A stretch of DNA of 64,000 nt from assembly GCA_964020155.1 (NCBI GenBank), contig OZ026547.1, positions 3,837,095 to 3,901,094 on the forward strand, read 5' to 3'. Made by a program: the position numbers and the translations under genes. The notes beneath the pieces were generated by a model. That model was not told the DNA's origin. It worked only from the letters and a program-made list of their open reading frames with translations, and did no database searches. Within the stretch, counting starts at the first letter, position 1; each line of letters begins with the position of its first letter. Of the stretch, positions 55,301-64,000 are shown one piece after another. The DNA comes from Chondrilla cf. caribensis (Eukaryota; Porifera; Demospongiae; Chondrillida; Chondrillidae).

Positions 55301-57332
55301 TACAGACCACTTCGATATAAGACCACTCCGATATATAGACTAACAGTTTTATTTGACCATTATTTGAAACAAAAATAAAGTGCAAATTGCTTAGTAAATA
55401 CTTGGGTTAGTACACACTCCTGGTTAGTACACACTCCTGGTCAGTACACAATCCTGGTTAGTATACACTCCTGGTTAGTACACGCTCCTGGTTAGTACGT
55501 ACACGCTCCTGGTTAATACACACTCCTGGTTAGCACGTACTCCTGGTTAGTACATACTCCTGGTTAGCACACACTCCTGGTAGGACACTCTCCTGTTTAG
55601 TACACACTCCTGGTAAGTACACATTCCTGGTCGGTACACACTCCTGGTTACAACATACTCTTGGTTAGTGAATACACTGTACTCAGTCCCTAGCTCATGT
55701 ATACTATGCCAACCAGTACTGATAGTAAGACTGTGCCTCTGATAAGAAGTACAGATTAAGTATGCCCTTCAAGGTATAACAGTACACAATAAACACTTGA
55801 CTTTGAAATCTTTACCAGTCTCTTGGGAGATGCATACATACGTATATAAGCAGGTCCCACCTGACCAAACATGCATGTGCAGTAGACCTTCAAGTGTTGA
55901 AAAGCACCACAATACTCGTATCATATGTACGTACACACATACCTTAGTGGGTCTGAACCTTTCCATACATGTGATAGTGGCAAAGAAAGCAGCCCACACT
56001 GGAATGGCATTCTGTGTAGATAACACAGAAGTGAGTACCATTTGTTAACAGCTACGTATTTTGTTAGATGTCTGATATACATATGGAGCTACACATGTAC
56101 ATCCATACATGTACGTAAGCACTTTACCTGGAGAACAGAGGCTATGTCTGCACCAGCAAAACTCACTCCGAGGATAAACAACAGCTGAGAAGTAAATAAC
56201 AGCAATGCATAGAGATTGCATTAGTAAATACAAGTAGGGTTGGGATAGTGTGCATTGAAACATTATTTGTACACATACACTTATGATCATATTATTATTG
56301 CAATGAAGCACTACATTAAAAGGCCATTGTGCAGTGGATCGTGTACTGCACTGTGCACTGACTAGTATTGAAAACAACTGTCAATGAAGGTGTAGATGTG
56401 TGCCTCATCGAATGAGAAATCATATGAGAAGTAAATGTATCCAATTAAACTTTTTCTGAAAGAAATTGTAGCTCACAACACCAACAAAGACTATTGCGAA
56501 AGTTCTTTCTAATTCAAGTTTCATGAAGCATTTTTGAAAAATAGGCATTTCCAGCATTTTCACACATAGATAACTTAGAGCAAGGCTGTTGAATTTGTTT
56601 CTCCTAGATAAACATGCTGCAACTACTACATACGTACATGCCCGGTTCTCACACACAGTAGATGCATACATACAGTAATATGTACATAGAATATGTGTAT
56701 GTCTATGAGAATATGTATAATATGTGTATGTGTGCGTTATTGCACTTCCTAACCTGATTCCCAAACATTCCTGTCACCCCTAGTATAGCAAACAGCTGTT
56801 GAAGAACAAAGAACACAACTTGAAACCCACACAACAATCGTAGGACTCAGATTTTACATAATATGTACAACAATGTACCAGGTATGGTTTTTGTTCAATG
56901 CAGGAGCTAGGAAGACTGGCGACCTTGTTACACCAACTGCAGCCCACACGAGGCCACACAAACACAAAGCGTTTGTGAAAAATGGAATACAACAAAATCA
57001 AAACCACAGTCATTCACTTGCTACACAAAATCCATATTCTATGGAGATCAACTCTACAATTTTAGAGAAACAATAGCATGTCCTTCACGAATCATCTTCA
57101 GGTGAGCAACATAGCAGTGAAGTTTAAATTGAAAACATAACCAACCAAGAGGTCTTTCAAGCTTGGTATGAGAAACTTCCTTTCTCCAATCACAGCACAC
57201 AAGATCAAAAGAGGGAAACAGCAGGCGTCCCTGAAGGAAGCAATTGAACAAGACTACGATCCACTACGATGCAGGATTGAGGTGCCTGCAGTCACTACAA
57301 GCATTCCTTCTTCAAAGATAAATAGCATATAC

Positions 57333-57384
<52 letters not shown>

Positions 57385-57748
57385 CAGTCAAGACAGTATA
57401 ATATTACTGAGAAATAATGAATCCACACATTATCTTGGAGAATATAACATGGTCTACTTGAGTGATGGGTGGATGCACATTCGATGAAACAAACCTATAA
57501 AAGCTGAAAATGACCAAGTTTGCATGATCATGGCCAGCAAAGGCTTCCACTACTACTGGATACAGACCAAACCCTAACTACAGAAAAAGTAAAAGTGTAC
57601 ATAAAATCAATTGTTACTACCAGAATAATAATAATATAATATAATAACCGTTTAATCATAACTTATCATTATTATACACATCATACACCAACACCCAGAC
57701 ACACCTGCATGTGCACACCCACACACAATGTACACACACACACACACA

Positions 57749-57784
<36 letters not shown>

Positions 57785-57998
57785 ACACGCACTCACACAC
57801 AAATACACACACACGCGCGCACAAACACACACACACACACACCACACGCACACACACACCACACGCACACACACACACCACACGCACACACACACACACA
57901 CACACCACACGCACTCACACACAAATACACACACATACGCGCGCACAAACACACACACACACACACACCACACGCACACACACACACACACACACACC

Positions 57999-58057
<59 letters not shown>

Positions 58058-58090
58058 ACACACGCACTCACACACAAATACACACACGCG

Positions 58091-58158
<68 letters not shown>

Positions 58159-59669
58159 AGATTCCCACACAAAGCCATACCACACACAGCTGTGGTGCAT
58201 GATACATAGGTAGACATGAGGACAAAAAACAACCAACCATCTTTCTATTCCCAAAATCTTAAAAAGCCAAACAACATTCTTTTAGGCTTCCGGCCCATTT
58301 TCCCGTATATTCTTGTGAATTGTATTATTCTAACAAAAGCCAGATTGGGCTATTATAGTATACATAGGTGATTATGGTAACATGAAAACACGAGTACGGG
58401 TGAACACAGTTAATCAGAGGTCAACATCTGTGAACACAAAACAGTTACAACCAAACACAAGTATGGGTACAGGGAGGCCAACATAGAGGCAGGTGGACAC
58501 AGTTGAGCACGGCAACTACAAAATCACAGATTAACACAGGTGGCTGTACGCATAGTTATACACGTGCCCAAAGGCACAGGTGAACACAGGCAAACAGAGA
58601 TGTAGGTAAAAAAGTGAACATAGAACAGATGTAGGCCAGAAAAGGTGGACATACATAGAACTGATGTAGCCAAAAACAGGTGAACTTAGAACTGATGTAG
58701 GCCGGCCAGACCAGGTGATCATAGAAGTGATGTAGGCAGAAACAGGTGAACACAGAACTGCTTAAAGTAAACCAGTAAGATCAACACAAGTGGAAAGAGG
58801 TGATCGTGTATGAACACATGTAGGCAAAGGTGAATATGAGTGATCACAGAGGAACACAGTAACATATGGACACAATTAAACATTGGTCGACATTTGAGGT
58901 CACAACACAGTTAACACTAAACACAGGTATAGTTGGATACTCAAAAACACAAGTTAACATAGGTGATCACAGAGCTGATCTAGGTAAAACAGGCGAATAC
59001 AACTACAGGTAGAAACAAATGAAGCAGGTGGACACAAGTGAATGATAGGATCCAGTGGTGAATACAGGTGTAGGCCAACAATAGAGGTGATTACAGGTGG
59101 ATAAGGGTGGGTGAAGAAAACACAGGCAAACACAGGTGAGCAAAGGCGACCAAGAGGGATCGAGTTCACAGGTGAACACAGGGAAGGGATGATTACAGGC
59201 AGATCATTGGCAAGCGATTGTAATCATAGGTAAGATCGCTAGGTGAACGCGGGAATTTTTGTGAGTAGAAGTGACAAAAAATTCGCGATGGGTGAACAGA
59301 GCTAGATGAACGCAGACGAATATATTATTGTCTGTGTCCCCCTGTGAGGTTACCGATGTATGAAGTCTACCAGTGTATTGTAAAGCTATTCTCCAAGCTT
59401 AAGGAGTGGCCATTCTAAAGAAATTAGCACTAATACAATCAAATACCAAAGGATAGACATGTGGTGCTTGGAGAGGATTGCATCAGGAACTGAGTCACGG
59501 CCACTCGCACGCCCCTGGCGGGGAAATCCAGCCAGCAAACCACAGATTCACAAACCTGTACTGCAAACAACCCCGCATATACCAGCACGGATGGAGGTAC
59601 GCCTGTTATCCAACACCCACACAGCCGGTGGCAAATTTTGTTACAAGTGACACGAAAGGACTCGCTCAT
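52400..59669 (-). CDS. DMT superfamily (EamA-type) membrane transporter, 13 exons, ~391 aa
   Basis: Exons, 5' to 3': 59669-59556, 57577-57495, 57230-57146, 56795-56754, 56184-56128, 56011-55943, 55235-55193, 54877-54642, 53914-53804, 53738-53622, 53024-52968, 52897-52835, 52498-52400; 1176 nt, in frame. Two EamA-like halves of hydrophobic helices: VLVYAGLFAVQLGFGLYPVV, FAILGVTGMFGNQLLFILGV, ASVLQNAIPVWAAFFATI, ILGIILTA; then VTAWSYGFGAVAMG, YALVYAVFITSAFCYLLITW, PSTIVTAFWPVQVPVAMVTS, YIGVVLVVAGLFLVII; then a charged tail with a dileucine-like EKEPLLSDE. The SVLQNAIP and VTAFWPVQVPVAM patterns resemble plant WAT1 and bacterial EamA carriers; substrate unknown. Oddity: exon 8 inserts an exposed loop with several N-x-S/T sequons. 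The exon 7-9 joins are the least certain. Confidence 0.82.
55400..55775 (-). repeat. interspersed repeat copy with ~17 bp minisatellite
   Basis: About 55405-55680 is a tandem array of TAGTACACACTCCTGGT-like units (roughly 15, imperfect). It passes into the family's conserved end (CAACCAGTACTGATAGTAAG, then GATAAGAAGTACAGATTAAG) at 55676-55775. The array therefore seems to be an expansion of one end of the repeat. It lies in the intron between exons 6 and 7 of the EamA transporter. Confidence 0.8.
57330..57380. repeat. (TA)n microsatellite
   Basis: About 50 nt of TA repeats within intron 1 of the EamA transporter. Confidence 0.95.
57729..58156. repeat. long (CA)n array with higher-order variant units
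   Basis: About 430 nt of CA repeats broken by CACGCACTCACACACAAATA blocks and CGCGCGCACAAA variants, repeated at least three times. All long frames across it are repeat artefacts. It lies in intron 1 of the EamA transporter. Confidence 0.97.
58380..59260. repeat. degenerate GGTGAACACAG minisatellite
   Basis: About 0.9 kb in which short motifs such as AGGTGAACACAG, GATGTAGGCC, GGTGATCA and AACACAGGTG recur every 20-45 nt in variable order. It looks like an old, diverged tandem array. It lies in intron 1 of the EamA transporter, next to the CA array. Confidence 0.75.
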
Positions 59670-59778
59670 TCCTGATATAAAGGCATAACAAGCAAAAGAA
59701 CTCTTGTTTCAGACAATAGGGTCTCCACGCTTCGATTCGGCTGGGTCATGTGATCTGCTTACGTAATCGTAGCCTTAA
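59670..59778. promoter_or_regulatory. bidirectional promoter, EamA transporter / LRMDA
   Basis: Only 109 bp separate the divergent start codons (minus ATG at 59669, plus ATG at 59779). It contains GGGTCATGTGATC, ACGTAA and a TTCGATTCGGCT segment, less AT-rich than its surroundings. Both 5'UTRs must fit here, so transcription presumably starts close to each ATG. Confidence 0.65.
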
Positions 59779-62707
59779 ATGGCTGCAGTAGAGGCACTTT
59801 TTCACAAAGGCTATCGAACTGTATCCACAGAAGAAAGTAAAAAATCTAAGAAACGAAAAAAGAAGGGGAAAGCGAAGAATTCTTCCCAACGCGAAGACGG
59901 GATGGATGACGCCTCTGAAGCTCCTAAGAGAGAAGATTCACAAACCCACGTAAGTGTATCATCGGCAGGATGTGTGTCGAGTCCAATATTGTTAATTTAG
60001 TCCATAATGAACTTTTAGAGTATACGGAATATGATTTTATTGTATCTAAATTTATACAATTGGATGGAATCTCTATAACACGGGGTAATTTAGGATGCCG
60101 AGATGATGGAAAGCAGGTGCCTTCAAACAGTGGTAATGTTGGGCTATGGTTGAGTGCCTATACAACTACCCCCCGGTTCCTCACTTTCCCTGCGGTTATA
60201 ACCAGATTCGTTTTGTAACCAGCACAGTTTAATTTAGTTTAATATGTGTGTACCCACAAGATAAATGTCGCTATAAAGAGTCGGTCCTTGTAAATGGAAT
60301 TATTATATAAAAGTCCAATTGGGCGCTAACCATTGTCTTTCTTGATGACAACCACAGTTTGGTAGCTGAAGAACTAGTTCATTGTATATTGACTTACTAA
60401 ATAGAGCAAAGTAAAGGAGGCCTGTGCAACTCCACTGTAGAGGAGGTGATTTTTGAGGAGAGATATTGTGATTTCCTTCAAAAACACCATTTTGCAATTT
60501 CAATTATGCGATATTCGTATCGACGTGTTTTAGCACCATTCATGGTTTGAAATCTTGTGAGTATAATTAATCCAAGAACACAAAACTGCCGAAATTACAA
60601 AAATAGAACTTCGTGGAAATACCCCATTGTATGTTTGCTGTAGTATGGTATAGTCAAATGAATGTGTGCATATCAATCGCCATCAGGTTTCGTATTTGGG
60701 TGAAGACGTGGAATGTATTCCTAGTGAATTTTCACAAAAGTATGGTGGCATAGCCAGAAGACTGGACCTCAGCTACAACAGACTGAAGTGAGTTGTTGAG
60801 CATCCTGGCATTCTGTTGTATTTTCTCCAAATAATATTTTTTGCTTTGATTGGTTGATGTCTTCAAAAGACTGAAACTGTAAGAATTGAGATTGAATGTC
60901 GTTTATAGAGTGTTAATCACAGTATCGATGGTGATGATCATCTTGTAATGTGTGTGACTATCTCTGCTGTTGTGTGCACAATTCTTCCAACTTTGCAGGC
61001 ATTTGGAAGGCTTGTCGGAGTTTAAAGTTTTGGAGGAGTTGATCTTGGACAACAACGACCTGTCTGATGGTGCATTGGAACGCCTTCCATCTCTTCCAAG
61101 AGTGCACACATTATCGCTGAATAAGAACAAAATATCCTCAATAGTCAAGTTGTGTGTACATACCTGTGTACACTTGGATTATTGCTTGTGTACACGTGTT
61201 ACCACTGTAGTCTATTGTATGCTACAGAATACTGTATATTAGCTCTCTGTGATCATTTCCAATGGATGTCCACTCTAGTGGGGTACACTGTAATTAGGAG
61301 TACAGTCAACCTGCTTATTAAGTACCTTGAGGGGACACCAAATCTGTACTTCTTATCAGAGGTACTTACTATCAGTACTGGTTGACATACATCATCATAC
61401 TGTTTGACATATGTACATTAGCTAAGGACCAAGTGCTATCTGTTAGCTAGGGAGTGAGTGAGGTGTACTCCCCGACTAGTTGTTGACTGTCCTTAGCTTA
61501 CGGCACATAGATAACTGTGAACAACTTTTAGATGAGCTGCGAAGGAAATGCCCTTCTCTTCGCTACCTCAGTCTCCTTGGTAACATGGCCTGTCCCAATC
61601 CCTTGTTGGGCTACGGTCACGACGAAGATGACTACAGAAGATACAGGTATGTATGTATGTGCTAGCTTGATTTTGATTTGATTCGATGTAAATTATGTTA
61701 ATCTTATACAATGTGGGGAGATCTTCATCCTTGAATGCTTCTTCTCAAGGTACCCTGAAACATGTCAAGTAATACAAAGATTAGACATGCACTGAGTTGT
61801 AACCACAAATGTCTCATGGTGGAATAGAGTCTGATTAAATGTTTGTTGGGTTTAATCTCCACACAACATGTTCCCTTATGTTGGCTGGAGGGTACAGGGG
61901 AAAATCTACAAATGCTGTCATTACCTGAAATTGAACTGGGGACCATCCTTGTGTGTGGCTCTAATCATCCTCTTCAGCCAACAGCACCACCTAATGCTCG
62001 AATATAAAAGTGTCTATGTACATGTGAATTCCAGGTGATAGGAGCTAGGTTTATTCACTGGCTGTATTTATTGAATGTAGGGTGGTGTGTATAGCATTCA
62101 CTGCCATGGACACTGTACCATTCCACAACCATTTTATCATGTGTAAAGTCCTAGCCATTGTATGAAGTTTCGTTTTAAACTTTTGTCCCTTTCATTTTTT
62201 TAATATTTATGATATCAACGGATGCTACACTAGTTGAAACATGGTCACTCAGGCAGTATGACACATGAAATACACTTGTGACACTGTGACCTGTGACTAC
62301 TGTAGATCACAATTGATGCATTTGCGTGAGATTCAAGTTTGTTCAGTTCGTAGTCACCTCACAGGAATTGATAGTCTCATTGTAGTCTTGAATCCAGTTG
62401 TTTTTCCCATTGTGTGTTGATGCGTTCCCCGCATGTAGGTAATATTATTTTTTTTCCTGCATGCATGGAACATATAAACACGTAATGGGAAAGTTTGTGG
62501 ACTCTAAACTACGCAGTCTCGGTGTTGGTTTCTGTATTACATTCTGTGTATTGCGTCTACTCCAGATTGTATGTTTTGCATCGACTACCCAACCTCAAAT
62601 TTTTGGATTCCACTGAAGTGTCAGAAGAGGAGCAGAAAGAGGCCAAACGCGTGGGTCAGTTCATGAAGGTTGTCAAGCCTTCGGACAGCCAGGTGAAGAT
62701 CGGTTAA
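59779..62707 (+). CDS. LRMDA: LRMDA (leucine-rich melanocyte differentiation-associated) homolog, 238 aa
   Basis: Exons: 59779-59949, 60687-60787, 60999-61151, 61497-61646, 62566-62707; 717 nt, in frame. A lysine-rich N-tail ([13 protein letters not shown]) precedes leucine-rich repeats: [46 protein letters not shown]. Then comes the diagnostic LRMDA C-terminal cap: [55 protein letters not shown]. In vertebrates the gene is linked to melanosome biology through RAB32/38; that role cannot apply directly in a sponge, so a general endolysosomal function is more likely (inference). The exon 3/4 junction is the least certain; an alternative pair of sites gives a slightly shorter loop. Confidence 0.9.
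61302..61476 (+). repeat. intronic interspersed repeat family, best-preserved copy
   Basis: TACAGTCAACCTGCTTATTA, then CACCAAATCTGTACTTCTTA, TCAGAGGTACTTACTATCAG, TACTGGTTGACATA, and TTAGCTAGGGAGTGAGTGAG. It lies in intron 3 of LRMDA. Confidence 0.75.
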
Positions 62708-64000
62708 TTGGCATCTGCAATTAGTTGTGATTTCAAGCAAAGGCAATAATTGTATTGGCATGAAATCTGATATTACTGTTATCGTTGCCATGCAATTATT
62801 GGCTAGTATCAAGTTTTATCCAATGTTTCAATCCTACGATACACATATCTATTGTGAAAATGTATAGGTGAGTATTCATTGTGCATGTTTCTGGCAAAAG
62901 TACCTCTCACTCTTAGATCATGATCACATTATTACTATCTAGTGAATATGGTTTTGAACTGCATGGAATAGTGCAGTACTCATGTTTTGCCAGAGATTTG
63001 GCCTTTCAGCATTTCGAAAAGCTGGCAATAGCCAAAAGGTGCAATTCTACCTTGTCATCATCCACCATGCATTGTAATAGTGATGATCACCATATTTGCC
63101 ACAGTTAGTTATCGTTTGGGGAATCTGTGATATCAACCAACACCACTCAATTGTGCCTAATTGGTAGTCACCGTCACTGCTCTGGAATTTCAAACAGGTC
63201 AGAAACATCAATGTTCCTTTAAGTACCAACCTGGCAGCGGCAGTTGTGGAAATCAGTGTTGATCAGGGTTGATGATGCTGTCCGTTGAAAGTATATTCAT
63301 ACATACAGTGAATTCTAGTTAATCTGCCACAATTTGTTTTTAAAGAATATGGTGAATTAACGAGTTTGGCAGATTAACTGGATATTCATTGGTACTTGTA
63401 CATTATATAGGTACTGGGAAATTTTGGCAGATTAGAAGGTTTGGTGGATAAAGTGGTGACAGATTAACAAGAATTTACTGTATTCATTAGTACCTATGTA
63501 TCTAGAGAATTAGTGCATCAGCACTACAGGTACACAATGTCACAAACATTGAAGAAAACACAAATTCAGTAAAAAGACTACAATTTTGGTGCACAAAACC
63601 TTTCTCTCTTGACATTGTGTATGGGGATTTAAAGTTTTGCCCACTCTCCCAAGCCTGTTTTGGCTCAGAGAGACGATCACTGTCATCATTATCGCCACAC
63701 CTTTTCCATGCTGGGGGTAGACACCCCCTAATAAGGACTGGTGTGGGTATGACTAATACATGCCTATTGACATCAATATGTGCATACAGTAACTACATAT
63801 AATTCAGTTCATTTGTCTGTTTGTATTCACATCAATTGGAAACTGTAGCACAGAACACTGCCAAACACACGGCAATTGTGAACTAACTGTACTTGGGAGT
63901 GTCATGTGTGGGCTGCAATCACCTAATAGTTCTTGTTGAATTTCTTCACGACCAACTGTAATTTTCAATTAGTACTCCTCCCATCTTCTGGTTGCTGGTA
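62708..64000. other. intergenic, right end of window
   Basis: No gene supportable after the LRMDA stop codon. It contains the pogo-type MITE at 63306-63480 and otherwise featureless DNA. Confidence 0.5.
63306..63480. mobile_element. pogo-type MITE, 175 bp, TA target duplication
   Basis: TIRs CAGTGAATTCTAGTTAATCT (left) and AGATTAACAAGAATTTACTG (right) are near-perfect inverted repeats, bounded by TA at 63304-63305 and 63481-63482. The interior contains further GGCAGATTA and GGATAAAGTGG repeats. Cleanest member of the family also seen at 12389 and 43374. Confidence 0.88.

Noticed and set aside
55405..55680. CRISPR-like array
   Set aside because: Units of ~17 bp are contiguous with no unique spacers, and the context is a eukaryotic intron; it is a minisatellite.
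57656..58254. Several 77-194 codon frames of His-Thr or Val-Cys repeats
   Set aside because: Artefacts of the CA/TG array on both strands.
58531..59169. Minus-strand frames with recurring HLCLPVF-like segments
   Set aside because: They follow the degenerate GGTGAACACAG minisatellite; the repetition comes from DNA repeats.

Overview
This looks like nuclear DNA of an early-branching animal, most likely a demosponge. The evidence is spliced genes with many short introns (54-700 nt), AT-rich spacers, an integrin beta subunit, an animal-type H+/myo-inositol (SLC2A13/HMIT) transporter family, H2A.Z, LRMDA and GTF2H5, and many small DNA transposons and retroelement remnants. No bacterial operon, CRISPR array or rRNA is visible. 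The phylum assignment is inference from gene content and architecture.

Layout. 1-730: CA microsatellite and one exon of a minus-strand coiled-coil protein. 3093-12840 (+): integrin beta, 26 exons, 804 aa, all phases consistent. 14900-15585 (-): a small secreted cysteine-rich protein with two tiny introns. 17209-22189 (-), 27716-31697 (-) and 32240-37736 (+): three SLC2A13-like transporters (A, B, C) with identical five-exon structure; A and B are tandem, B and C are head to head. Spacers hold non-LTR retroelement remnants. 38161-39533 (+): GTF2H5 (TFIIH p8). 39767-40770 (+): histone H2A.Z. 41098-47131 (+): SERHL-like alpha/beta hydrolase, 11 exons. 47500-50722: pogo/CENP-B-type DNA transposon with TIRs and TA duplication, a PHD-finger transposase broken by a 1-nt deletion, and a captured retroelement ORF. 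52400-59669 (-): DMT/EamA-type transporter, 13 exons, sharing a ~110 bp divergent promoter with 59779-62707 (+): LRMDA, 5 exons.

Splice models were built by hand from GT/AG sites, reading phase and family knowledge. They close in frame for every multi-exon gene reported, but no transcript evidence was available.

The most notable points are: (1) two of the three HMIT paralogs have lost the TM1 aspartate that couples protons in related transporters, while the third keeps it; (2) a PHD-finger transposon carries the C-terminal domain of an unrelated non-LTR element; (3) a hammerhead-like motif lies at 50918-50960; (4) one interspersed repeat family occurs in introns of six genes; (5) a MITE forms the 5' edge of transporter A; (6) a family of foldback elements has GC-rich loops; (7) a tRNA-derived SINE is present.
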